37,339 nucleotides of DNA from Actinomycetota bacterium (GTDB lineage Bacteria > Armatimonadota > SYMT01). Each line of letters starts with the position of its first letter. Position 1 is the stretch's first letter. Below are positions 25,305-33,425 of this stretch, one piece after another. The notes beneath the pieces were generated by a model. It did not search any database. It was not told where the DNA came from and was given only the letters and a program-made list of their open reading frames with translations. The stretch lies in contig SYKE01000192.1 in NCBI GenBank assembly GCA_005798285.1, forward strand, positions 1-37,339, given 5' to 3'. A program made the position numbers and the translations under genes.

Positions 25305-26799
25305 TGCCGTTCACCAGCACAGTGCGGATCCCGGAAGCATACCGGCAGGGATCTTCGAAGGTCGCCTCGTCACGGATTGCGGTGGGGTCGAACACCACGA
25401 CATCTGCGGCGTACCCGGTTCGGAGAAGACCCCGGTCGGTAAACCCCATCCGTTGAGCAGGGAATCCGGTCATCTTCCACACGGCCTCCTCCAGCGTCAG
25501 CAGACCCGTGTCTCTGACGTAGCGCCCTAACAGCCGCGGAAAAGCGCCGTACAAACGCGGGTGGGTCCGGCCCGGAAGGTGGAGTCCGTCGCTGCCGATC
25601 ATGTGCAGCGGGTGCTTCAAGATCTTCTCCAGATCCTCTTCCAACCCGAGGTGCGCGATGAAGCACGCCTGCAGATCCTCCTCAACCAGGATCCTACAGA
25701 TCAACTCTCCCATCGGGAGCCCTGTGGACTCCGCGATCTCCGCAAAGCTGCGTCCCTCCTCGGGTCCATAGGCGGCACTGCGAGCCCCGCACAAGACATG
25801 GCGGGTCCAGTCGCGATCTGCTTCGTTCATCGCTGCGACGATCTTGTCGCGCAAGGCCGGGTCGGCCAACCGGGCTCGGAGGACGGCTGGCCCGCCCCCG
25901 GTGGCCCATGTCGGCAGCATGGCCTGAACGAGGGTGCTTCCGGCCGTGTAGGGGTAGCTGTCGTACGCCAGGTCCACCCCGGAGGCGTGTGCAGACTCCA
26001 GATGGCGCAGCACCTCATCGGCACGTCCCCAATTCTGCTTGCCGCCAATCTGAAGGTGGGAGACCTGGAGCGGGGCGCCGGAGTCGAGGCTGAGGCGGTA
26101 CGACTCATTCAGAGAGTCGAGAATGTTGTCGCCGTAGTCCCGCATATGGATCGCGAAAAACCCGCCGCGCTCGGCGGCGGCACGGCAGACTGCGGTGTTC
26201 TCTTCCACCGAGGCGTAACTCATCGGAGCGTACCACAGGCCCGTGGAGAGTCCCCACGCGCCGTCGTCCATCCCCTCGCGGACCAGATCGGACATCTGCC
26301 GCACCTCGTCGGGGGTGGCGGCTCGGTCATCCATCCCCATCACGGACACGCGGACGGAACCGTGAGGAACAAGATAGGCCACGTTGGTCGCCACGCGCCC
26401 CTCATAGAGCTCCAGAAACTCGGAAACGCGCCGCCAATCCCACCGAACGCCCGCGTCATCGCCGAACAGTCCCAGCAGGTAGTCCTTCTGAACCGCGAGC
26501 CCCTTCTCCGATACAGGCGCGAAGCCCAGGCCGCAGTTTGAAAAGACCTCGGTGGTCACTCCCTGGAGCACTTTGGGTTCGTGGGTGGGCCTGGCCAGAA
26601 GCGCGATGTCGGCGTGCGTGTGGATGTCGATGAATCCGGGCGCCACCACGCAGCCCGTGGCATCTACGGACTCCGCCGACTCAACCCCGCCCAGCTCACC
26701 GATGTCAACGATGCTCCCTCCCCGGATCCCAACATCGGCGATGGAACCGGGGCTCCCCGAGCCATCCACCACCAACCCACCTCGAATAATGACGTCCAC
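25240..26799 (-). CDS. N-acyl-D-amino-acid deacylase (D-aminoacylase) family amidohydrolase
   Basis: A 519-residue metal-dependent amidohydrolase, which by homology releases D-amino acids from N-acyl-D-amino acids. It has the small N-terminal beta domain (VIIRGGLVVDGSG), the metal motif FIDIHTHAD (H60, H62), the cysteine-bearing EVFSNCGLGFAP (C89) typical of D-aminoacylases, SHLQIGG, and MIGSDGLHLPGRTHPR with the catalytic aspartate. Start is GTG 26799 with AGGAG 6 nt upstream; this Shine-Dalgarno sequence lies in an 8-bp hairpin described separately. There is no signal peptide, so it is cytoplasmic. It is 131 nt downstream of the anti-sigma gene on the same strand. The last 21 codons overlap the SpoIID-like gene. 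Dihydroorotase-like alternatives are less likely given the NCG motif. Confidence 0.88.
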   Translation of the reverse strand: MDVIIRGGLVVDGSGSPGSIADVGIRGGSIVDIGELGGVESAESVDATGCVVAPGFIDIHTHADIALLARPTHEPKVLQGVTTEVFSNCGLGFAPVSEKGLAVQKDYLLGLFGDDAGVRWDWRRVSEFLELYEGRVATNVAYLVPHGSVRVSVMGMDDRAATPDEVRQMSDLVREGMDDGAWGLSTGLWYAPMSYASVEENTAVCRAAAERGGFFAIHMRDYGDNILDSLNESYRLSLDSGAPLQVSHLQIGGKQNWGRADEVLRHLESAHASGVDLAYDSYPYTAGSTLVQAMLPTWATGGGPAVLRARLADPALRDKIVAAMNEADRDWTRHVLCGARSAAYGPEEGRSFAEIAESTGLPMGELICRILVEEDLQACFIAHLGLEEDLEKILKHPLHMIGSDGLHLPGRTHPRLYGAFPRLLGRYVRDTGLLTLEEAVWKMTGFPAQRMGFTDRGLLRTGYAADVVVFDPTAIRDEATFEDPCRYASGIRTVLVNGTTVADSGRHLGTLPGQVLRRG

Positions 26800-26806
26800 G
26801 CACTGC

Positions 26807-26841
26807 TCCTCAGGCCGGCTGCGGCCCCTGCTCCCTGAGGA
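26807..26841 (-). promoter_or_regulatory. Hairpin enclosing the ribosome-binding site of the D-aminoacylase gene
   Basis: In the minus-strand RNA, UCCUCAGG (26841-26834) and CCUGAGGA (26814-26807) are perfectly complementary over 8 bp, with a 19-nt GC-rich loop. The second arm contains most of the Shine-Dalgarno AGGAG (26810-26806), which lies 6 nt before the GTG start. Folding would hide the site, so translation could depend on melting, a ligand or a protein. The pairing is seen; regulation is inferred. Confidence 0.5.
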
Positions 26842-26930
26842 TACGCGACTGCGAGCCTGCTATCCTGTGTGGAGTCTGTGGGGCGGACTCCCGAACCGTA
26901 CCGCGAGGCCCGGATCGAGATTACCACGTG

Positions 26931-28568
26931 CTACTCCCGCCGCGGCCCAATGCGGTCGGTTCCAGTCCCCAGAAAGACGCGCGCGGGCAGGTCGCCCCAG
27001 CCGATCCACAATTCGGCCGCGAATCCCGGTGGTCCCGGTCGGGTTGTCTGTGCGAGGGCCCGGCTCTGAACGACGGCATTCGTGGTCGTTCGCTCTTGAG
27101 CAGTCGCCTGAGAACGCGATCCAATCTGGTTCTGCCGCCTGGCTGCGGAACCCGGCGGGGCGGGTGTGGCTGCAACGGGCGCGGGTGCACCCCGCACCAC
27201 GGCGTTGGCGTTCTGCAACTGCGGCGCCGCCTGCTGGCCCCCGCCAAAGCCGCCTGCGCCAGTCGGAGCGGGCGGTTGCGTGGCTCCGAGCGCGCCTCGA
27301 GCATTAGCGTTGCCGCCGGCGCCGCCTCGCCCACCCGGAGCGTCCTTGAGGTCGGGCCTGGCGCCGGCCGCCGTCCCACCTCCGCCGGAACGTCCCGGCA
27401 ACCCTGGACGCACCAACTGCTCGGTACCGCCAGCCCCGAGGGCAACGACTTGGGGCGCCGCATCCCGAGACACCAGTCGTATTCCGGACTCAGCGGGAAC
27501 GATGACCGCCCCGTTTTCGGCCGCCAGTCGCTGAAGCAGCCGCCAGGCCGGTTCGGAGCCTCCGGTTATGGAGAGCATTCGGTCCCCCATCCCGGGACTC
27601 GTTTGCACCGATATCCCCAGTTGTTCTGAAACCGCCGCGCCGATCTGGCTCATCGAACGCTCTCCACCGCCAACCGCCACCTCGCGCCGAAGCGACGCCA
27701 GCACCTGCCCCAGAGCTTCGGCGCCCGCCACCGGCCGACCGTTCAGCCCAGCGGCTTCCTTCGCCCCCCCCAATGCTCCGGCCCCAGTCGCCAAATCTTG
27801 ACGCCCCGGCTGACCCGTGGAGCTGTCTTGGGTTCCCTGACCGGCGACCCCGGGATCGCGACTGAAATCTCGCCGCTCCCGCACGCCGCTTTCGCCCTGT
27901 CGTTGCCGCTGGAGTCGGAACTGGTGGGGAGGCGCGGGGACCAGGACAAGAGACTCTCTTTCCCTTGGCGGCGCCCCTCCACCGGAAGACGCCGCTTTCG
28001 CCGCCGGCTCGGCGAGCCTTTCGGGTTGAATGCTGGCCACCGCACCGGACGGAGGCCGCCCGGGCACGCCGCTCGTCGGCGTTGATTGCATCTTCCGAGC
28101 GTATTCGTTCGGGTCAGACTGCGCCCGCGCCGGCGACGAGCCGCCGCCGGGCCGCACCTGGTTGAACCCAAACCCGGCAGGGGCTTCACGGAGCAAAGCA
28201 GGGGAACCCCCGGCGACGATCCTGGACCCGACCGGCGCTGGCAGCGGCACGCCGATCCGGAAACTAACGATCGCGGCGCAGGCAGCCGCTGCCGCCACAC
28301 CCGCCGACAGCCACCAACCGGGTCGCCGGGGCGGCGCCGACTGGCGTTCAGCGGCGCGCCGCCGATGGAAGTCTTCGAGCATTCCAGGTGGCGCAGACAC
28401 CGGCCTCGGAGTCCGAAGCGCGCGGTCCGCAAACCGAAGCGACTCCCACTCTCTTCGGCAGGCGGCGCAGGCTCCTGTGTGGGACTCGATCTCTGAGGCG
28501 AGCCCGAGTGGCGCCGCATCGGCGTCCAACGCGCGATCCATCTTTCTGCGGATGGTAGAGCAGCTCAT
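26931..28568 (-). CDS. Membrane-anchored zinc-finger anti-sigma factor with STN-like periplasmic domain
   Basis: A 545-residue protein that likely holds the upstream ECF sigma factor inactive. The N-terminal cytoplasmic part carries the ZAS zinc motif HxxxCxxC (H30, C34, C37). One membrane helix follows (about 84-103, WWLSAGVAAAAACAAIV). The large outside part is Pro/Gly/Gln-rich (110-285), then contains an ordered segment (about 287-368) with the STN-like pattern MSQIGAAVSEQLGI, SITGGSEPAWRLLQRLAAENG and a closing strand SGIRLVSRD. A Gly/Ala/Gln/Asn-rich low-complexity tail follows (370-515). Its ATG overlaps the sigma stop (ATGA), so production is coupled. Typical ZAS anti-sigmas are much shorter. 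STN-like folds occur in FecA-type receptors and in the C-terminal part of FecR, so this domain may sense an outer-membrane or periplasmic signal. Confidence 0.82.
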   Translation of the reverse strand: MSCSTIRRKMDRALDADAAPLGLASEIESHTGACAACRREWESLRFADRALRTPRPVSAPPGMLEDFHRRRAAERQSAPPRRPGWWLSAGVAAAAACAAIVSFRIGVPLPAPVGSRIVAGGSPALLREAPAGFGFNQVRPGGGSSPARAQSDPNEYARKMQSTPTSGVPGRPPSGAVASIQPERLAEPAAKAASSGGGAPPRERESLVLVPAPPHQFRLQRQRQGESGVRERRDFSRDPGVAGQGTQDSSTGQPGRQDLATGAGALGGAKEAAGLNGRPVAGAEALGQVLASLRREVAVGGGERSMSQIGAAVSEQLGISVQTSPGMGDRMLSITGGSEPAWRLLQRLAAENGAVIVPAESGIRLVSRDAAPQVVALGAGGTEQLVRPGLPGRSGGGGTAAGARPDLKDAPGGRGGAGGNANARGALGATQPPAPTGAGGFGGGQQAAPQLQNANAVVRGAPAPVAATPAPPGSAARRQNQIGSRSQATAQERTTTNAVVQSRALAQTTRPGPPGFAAELWIGWGDLPARVFLGTGTDRIGPRRE

Positions 28569-29212
28569 CGCAATCCCTGCATTTCAGCGGGTCCCAGGCC
28601 GCGGTTTTCCCACTCGCGAGCGAAGGCACGCCGCGCTCGGTGCAGCCGAACCTTGACATTGGCAAGCGACAGGCCGAGCACTTCGCGCATCTCCTCGTAA
28701 GAGAGACCCTGAAAGTAGTGCAGCACCAGCACCACCCGATGGTTTTCCGGCAGAGAGGCCACCAGATCGCGCACCAATCCTTCGTCCTCCGCACGTTCCA
28801 GCCCCGACGATGGGGATGGGGAGTGGTCGGGCAATTCGCGAACCATCTCGTCCTCCAGGGATCCCTCCGATCGACGGCTGCGCTTCCGAAGCTGCTCGAC
28901 ACACACGTTGACGGTTACCCGATAGAGCCAGGTCCGAAAGGCAGAGCGGCCGTGGAAGCTGTCCGGCTTGCGGAACACCCTCAAGAACGCTTCCTGGACG
29001 GCATCGCGCGCGTCATCGGGTCGCGCCAGTATCCCGATACAGATGCCGTACACAAAGTCCACGTTTCGGCGGTAGAGCGCGTCGAACGCAGCGTGATTGC
29101 CGGCACGGAAGGACCCGAGCAACTGAGCATCACCGTCGTCCGAGTTCGGGCCGCTGCCGGTGACTCGCGGCGGCACCCTCACCGCCGAAACAAATGCTTG
29201 CGCCCACGTCAT
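28565..29212 (-). CDS. ECF-type RNA polymerase sigma factor
   Basis: A 215-residue extracytoplasmic-function sigma factor. Region 2 (about 43-115) has DARDAVQEAFLRVFRKPDSF and RTWLYRVTVNVCVEQLRKRSRR, which bind the -10 element. A variable linker (SRRSEGSLEDEMVRELPDHS) follows, then region 4 (about 155-205), LPENHRVVLVLHYFQGLSYEEMRE with the helix-turn-helix VLGLSLANVKVRLHRARR for the -35 element. No region 1 or 3 is present. The first ATG gives about 25 extra residues before the sigma domain, so the true start could be slightly later; no ribosome-binding site decides. It is coupled to the anti-sigma gene and divergent from the lipoprotein-VWA-Lnt operon (121 bp between starts), a likely target. 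Confidence 0.92.
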   Translation of the reverse strand: MTWAQAFVSAVRVPPRVTGSGPNSDDGDAQLLGSFRAGNHAAFDALYRRNVDFVYGICIGILARPDDARDAVQEAFLRVFRKPDSFHGRSAFRTWLYRVTVNVCVEQLRKRSRRSEGSLEDEMVRELPDHSPSPSSGLERAEDEGLVRDLVASLPENHRVVLVLHYFQGLSYEEMREVLGLSLANVKVRLHRARRAFAREWENRGLGPAEMQGLR

Positions 29213-29300
29213 GCGTTCGCCGACTCTCCGACCCCGAACCCGAGACTCCTGCTCCTATGATGCGCCGGAGGGGCGATGGGTTACGGCGCCGCCACGCCCG

Positions 29301-29327
29301 TTGGCACAATTCCGCTGGGGCTATAAT
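29301..29327 (+). promoter_or_regulatory. Near-consensus sigma-70-type promoter giving a leaderless transcript
   Basis: A perfect TATAAT is at 29322-29327. TTGGCA (29301-29306, five of six matches to TTGACA) lies upstream with a short 15-nt spacer. Only 6 nt separate the -10 box from the ATG at 29334, so transcription should begin at or within a base or two of the start codon. No Shine-Dalgarno sequence precedes that ATG. Confidence 0.65.
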
Positions 29328-29333
29328 GCTTCC

Positions 29334-30272
29334 ATGACTCGCCGCTCCGTCCTGAATTGCCTCACACCGCTGCCGGCCGCGGTGGCATTGGCGGGGTGTG
29401 GCCGATCTACCGCCCGGGTCTTACGCCCCATCTATACGTTCGGGAGCCCTGGAGAGCACGACGGCCGGTTCAACATGCCGCGTGAGATCGGCTTCTCGCC
29501 GGACGGCGCGACGGTGTATGTCCTCGACCGCTCTCATCGAGTGCAGTGCTTCGACCGAGCCGGACGGTTTCTCCGAGGGTGGCAAACACCACCCGGCGTG
29601 AAAGGCAATCCTCGCGGAATGGATGTGGATGCCGAGGGAAACCTCTACGTCGCCGATACCCATAACAGCCAGATCCTCGTTTACTCATCCGAGGGTCGGC
29701 TGCTCCGTCGGTGGGGGCGGGCGGGAAAGCGCCTGGGAGAGTTCATCTCAGTCACGGATGTCGCGCTGGATCAAAGGGGCAACGTCTGGACATGTGAGTA
29801 CGGCGCCTACAACGACCGGCTGCAAAAATTTGATCCGAACGGTCGCCATCTCATGGGCACCGGCAGGTTCGGGAGCGCCCCGGGCGAGTTCAGCCGCCCG
29901 CAAAGCGTGATCTGCGGAAGTGACGGACGGATGTATGTGGCGGACGCCGTGAATCATCGGGTGCAAGTGTTGTCCGCGGAAGGATCTGTTGTGAACCATT
30001 GGGGCAAGGTCGGCACGCGCCCGGGTCAGCTCAAGTACCCCTATGGTCTGGCGCAGGATCACCTGGGTCGGCTGTACGTGGCGGAGTTCGAGAACTGCCG
30101 TGTCTCGCTCTTTACCACCGAGGGACGCTTCCTGACAGCATTCGGCCGGCCGGGCCGTGATCCCGGCGAGTTTATGAACCCCTGGGGTGTCGGCGTCGCC
30201 ACGAACGGCGAGGTCTTCGTCGCAGACACTATGAACTATCGAGTACAGGTCTTCGAACCGCTGCGAGCATAA
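29334..30272 (+). CDS. NHL-repeat beta-propeller lipoprotein
   Basis: A 312-residue protein with a lipoprotein signal (TRRSVLNCLTPLPAAVALAGC, lipobox LAGC with C22). The rest is six NHL repeats with recurring DGxxYVxDxxNxRVQVF phrases (for example GNLYVADTHNSQILVY, GRMYVADAVNHRVQVL, GEVFVADTMNYRVQVF), predicted to close a six-bladed propeller. Such propellers act as binding scaffolds, and no catalytic site is visible. The ATG is set by the promoter 6 nt upstream and the immediate signal peptide; the frame stays open further upstream to 29160 but that part is not protein-like. It leads an operon with the VWA protein (9-nt gap) and Lnt. C22 would be the residue acylated by Lnt. Confidence 0.88.
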   Translation: MTRRSVLNCLTPLPAAVALAGCGRSTARVLRPIYTFGSPGEHDGRFNMPREIGFSPDGATVYVLDRSHRVQCFDRAGRFLRGWQTPPGVKGNPRGMDVDAEGNLYVADTHNSQILVYSSEGRLLRRWGRAGKRLGEFISVTDVALDQRGNVWTCEYGAYNDRLQKFDPNGRHLMGTGRFGSAPGEFSRPQSVICGSDGRMYVADAVNHRVQVLSAEGSVVNHWGKVGTRPGQLKYPYGLAQDHLGRLYVAEFENCRVSLFTTEGRFLTAFGRPGRDPGEFMNPWGVGVATNGEVFVADTMNYRVQVFEPLRA

Positions 30273-30281
30273 CCACACCGA

Positions 30282-33200
30282 ATGCTTCAGGTTGGGCTGT
30301 CACATCCCTGGTATCTGCTGCTCTTGCCGCTCTTTGCGGCCGGTGCGTGGCACATTGCCAACCGGAGCCTGGCTGATCTTTCCACCGCTCGATTTCGGTG
30401 GTCGCTATCTGTCCGCCTGACGTTGGTGACGCTGCTGATCCTGGCGCTGGCTGGTCTGCAGTTCAGCCTGCCTGCAAAGCGACTCGCGATACTCTTCGTA
30501 CTCGATCAATCCGACAGCATCCCCGCCCCCCGCCGTCAGGATGCCCTGGATTACATCAACCGCGCCGCGAAGCGCATGGGGCCGGACGACGAGGCGGGCC
30601 TCATCGTCTTCGGAGCCGATGCGTACGTGGAAATGCAGCCCGGGGCCTCCAGCCAGAACAAGGCAGTCAACATCCGGCAGGTTCACAGCGTCCCGGGTCG
30701 AGACTACACCCACCTTGCCGGCGCCATACGCCTTGCCCTCGCCGCATTCCCCGATAACGCACAGCGACGAATTGTGATCCTCTCGGATGGGAACGAGAAT
30801 CTGGGAGACTCGCTTCAGGAGGTGGCCGCCAACGCCTCTGAGCCCGTGCCGATCGACGTGGTTCCCGTGGAGTACCGATACGACCGAGAGGTTCTGCTTG
30901 AAAAGATGGCGCTCCCATCGGACGCAAAGATCGGGGAGCCGTTTGAAATCCGGGTGATCGCTCGATCCACGATTGCGAGTTCCGGCGTACTGCGCCTGCT
31001 CCGAAATGGGAGCCTGATCGCCCAGCAGAAAGTGGATCTCCTACCGGGTCCGAACGTCATTACCTTTCAGCAGAGCCTGGAAGAAGCCCGGTTCCACACG
31101 TATGAGGCGTTGATCGACACTCCAGCCGACGAGATCCCCGAGAACAATCGCGCCCTCGGGTTCGTACTGGTGAAGGGCAAGCCGCGCGTCCTGATCGTGG
31201 ACAGTAATCCCGCGGATGCACGGTACCTGAGCGCGGCGCTGGCGGGTCAGCAGCTGCAGGTCGACGTGCGGGCGCCCGCGCAGTTGCCCAGCAGCCTGGC
31301 CGAGTTCCAGACCTACGACAGCGTGGTGCTGAGCAACGTGCCGGCCTACCAGTTGACCGCGGACCAGATGAAGGCCATCCGCTCCAGCGTGCGGGATCTG
31401 GGAACGGGGCTGGTCATGATCGGCGGCGAGTACAGTTTCGGCCCCGGCGCCTATCGGGGCACCCCGATTGAGGAAGCTCTGCCGGTGGACATGGAAGTCC
31501 GCAAGCAGAAAATCATGCCGATCGGCGCTGTGGCCATGGTGCTCCACACGTGCGAATTCCCGGACGGCAACCGCTGGGCGGCAGAGACGGCCGCGGCGGT
31601 GGTAGATGTCCTCGGTGAGCGAGACAAGGTGGGAGTGCTGCTCTACGGAATGGGCGGCGAGGAATGGGGCATCCGGATGCAGCCCGCCTCGAACAAGCCG
31701 CTCCTCAAGTCTCAAATCTACAACTTGAGCCCCGGCGATGCTCCTGCCTTCCACCCGCTGATGCAGATGGGCTATACGGGACTCACAACGGATGCCCGCG
31801 ACGCCGCAGTCAAACACATGATCATCATCTCGGACGGCGACCCCACTCCGCCGACCCAACAGTTGATGAACCAGATCGCGGCGTCAAAGATCACGGTGAG
31901 CACTGTGGCGGTGTTTCCCCACGGGGGCGGTACAGGCACGCTCGAAACCGTTGCTCGGGTTGGAAAGGGCCAGTTTTACAACGTCAAGAACGCCGAAGAA
32001 ATCCCGCGGATCTTCTTGAAGGAAGCACAGAGGGTCCTCAAACCGGCGATCATTGAAGAGAGATTCCGCCCGGTCCGCACCGCCAATTCAGAGTTGTTGA
32101 CCGGCATCGACTCCACTCCGGCACTGTTGGGCTACGTCGCAACTTCCCCCAAACAGGCTCCGGGCGTGGAAGTCTCACTTCAATCCCGACGGGAAGATCC
32201 GATACTCGCCTCCTGGAGGTTTGGGCTCGGGAAGTCCGTCGCCTTTATGTCGGATGCGAAGAACCGGTGGGCTGCCTCATGGCTGGCGTCCGGAACGACC
32301 TTTAACCGGCTCTGGGCACAGACGGTTCGGTGGACCGTTCGGTCCACCTCCCGCGCCAACCTGGACGCACAGGTGGAGATCCAACAGCGTCGGGGACACG
32401 TGGTGGCGGACGTGGTCAATCCCGCCGGAGAGTTCGTGAATCTGCTCGACATCCGGGGTTCCGTGGCGGGCCAGACTCAGTCCCCCCCGCTCCGGATGAA
32501 CCAGACGGCCCCGGGACGCTACGAAGGGGAATTCGACGCCACGGAGAAAGGGCAGTATCTGGTGGCCCTGCGGTACACCGATAAGGGTGGCACGCCACGG
32601 ATCCACACGTTAGGGGCTGCGGTCCCCTACTCCCCCGAGTACCGTAATCTGACAGCTAATACCGCCCTCCTCACCGGTCTCGCAGAGCGCAGTAAAGGCA
32701 GAGTTCTCACCAGCCTCTCCCAACAGCCGCCGGATTCGGACGTTCGTGCGATCTGGCGCCATGACAGCCGCACCATGCGAACTCCTCAAGAACTGTGGCC
32801 GATCCTGCTCCTCGCGGCGGCGCTCCTGCTGCCGCTTGACATCGGGATTCGGCGACTCATGCTGACCACGGCCGAGTTTAAAGCAGCCGCATTCGAAACC
32901 ATCACCAAACTCCGAGGTGGCGGCGCGGTGCAGACCGAACGCCAGGAGTCGATGGGCGGGCTGCTGAAAGCCAAGAGCCGGGCCGGACGCCGCCTGGGCG
33001 GAAGTGAGGCTCCGGACCCGGCATCCCCGAGACCGGTGGGAGCCGAAATCCGGAGCGACAACTCGCCTTCAACCACGACTCCAGAGCCGGCAACCCCCGT
33101 GGCGTCGCCGGAGGTGGGCGGCGGCTCGCTGGCGGGGTCCCTGCTCAATCGGGGCCGACGCGCGGCGGCTCCGCCGGCGCCATCCGGCAAGAGTACGCTG

Positions 33201-33425
33201 GCTTCGACGGATGCGGGAGGCGGGAGTTCGCCTCAACCGGCTCAGCCGCCAGCCGCACCCCCCTCGCCCCGCGCTGCGGCCGCGCCTCAGGCTCAGGCTC
33301 AGGCGTCGCCGTCCGCGGCAAGGCCGGCGACCGAGCCGACCGATAGGGCGCCGGATCCGGACGCCGATTCCGCCCGCAATCGCCTGCTGGAAGCCAAACG
33401 TCGCGCCCGCGAGCGGAGAGAATGA
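30282..33425 (+). CDS. Large double-VWA membrane protein with glutamine-amidotransferase-like middle domain
   Basis: A 1047-residue inner-membrane protein. Two N-terminal helices (about 10-27 and 44-63) precede a first VWA domain with an intact MIDAS, DQSDS at 75-79 and a later SDGNEN. A middle region (about 300-400; KPRVLIVDSNPADARYL, GTGLVMIGGEYSFGPGAY) has the class I glutamine-amidotransferase-like fold seen in related proteins. A second VWA-like domain (about 410-590) keeps IISDGDPTPP but has HTCEF (422-426) where DxSxS should be. A beta domain and a last helix (about 838-856) follow. The C-terminal 190 residues are Pro/Ala/Gln-rich and end in a basic helix ([13 protein letters not shown]), presumably cytoplasmic. 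It starts 9 nt after the lipoprotein gene and overlaps lnt (ATGA). Function is unknown; chaperone-like or assembly roles are possible. Confidence 0.85.
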   Translation: MLQVGLSHPWYLLLLPLFAAGAWHIANRSLADLSTARFRWSLSVRLTLVTLLILALAGLQFSLPAKRLAILFVLDQSDSIPAPRRQDALDYINRAAKRMGPDDEAGLIVFGADAYVEMQPGASSQNKAVNIRQVHSVPGRDYTHLAGAIRLALAAFPDNAQRRIVILSDGNENLGDSLQEVAANASEPVPIDVVPVEYRYDREVLLEKMALPSDAKIGEPFEIRVIARSTIASSGVLRLLRNGSLIAQQKVDLLPGPNVITFQQSLEEARFHTYEALIDTPADEIPENNRALGFVLVKGKPRVLIVDSNPADARYLSAALAGQQLQVDVRAPAQLPSSLAEFQTYDSVVLSNVPAYQLTADQMKAIRSSVRDLGTGLVMIGGEYSFGPGAYRGTPIEEALPVDMEVRKQKIMPIGAVAMVLHTCEFPDGNRWAAETAAAVVDVLGERDKVGVLLYGMGGEEWGIRMQPASNKPLLKSQIYNLSPGDAPAFHPLMQMGYTGLTTDARDAAVKHMIIISDGDPTPPTQQLMNQIAASKITVSTVAVFPHGGGTGTLETVARVGKGQFYNVKNAEEIPRIFLKEAQRVLKPAIIEERFRPVRTANSELLTGIDSTPALLGYVATSPKQAPGVEVSLQSRREDPILASWRFGLGKSVAFMSDAKNRWAASWLASGTTFNRLWAQTVRWTVRSTSRANLDAQVEIQQRRGHVVADVVNPAGEFVNLLDIRGSVAGQTQSPPLRMNQTAPGRYEGEFDATEKGQYLVALRYTDKGGTPRIHTLGAAVPYSPEYRNLTANTALLTGLAERSKGRVLTSLSQQPPDSDVRAIWRHDSRTMRTPQELWPILLLAAALLLPLDIGIRRLMLTTAEFKAAAFETITKLRGGGAVQTERQESMGGLLKAKSRAGRRLGGSEAPDPASPRPVGAEIRSDNSPSTTTPEPATPVASPEVGGGSLAGSLLNRGRRAAAPPAPSGKSTLASTDAGGGSSPQPAQPPAAPPSPRAAAAPQAQAQASPSAARPATEPTDRAPDPDADSARNRLLEAKRRARERRE

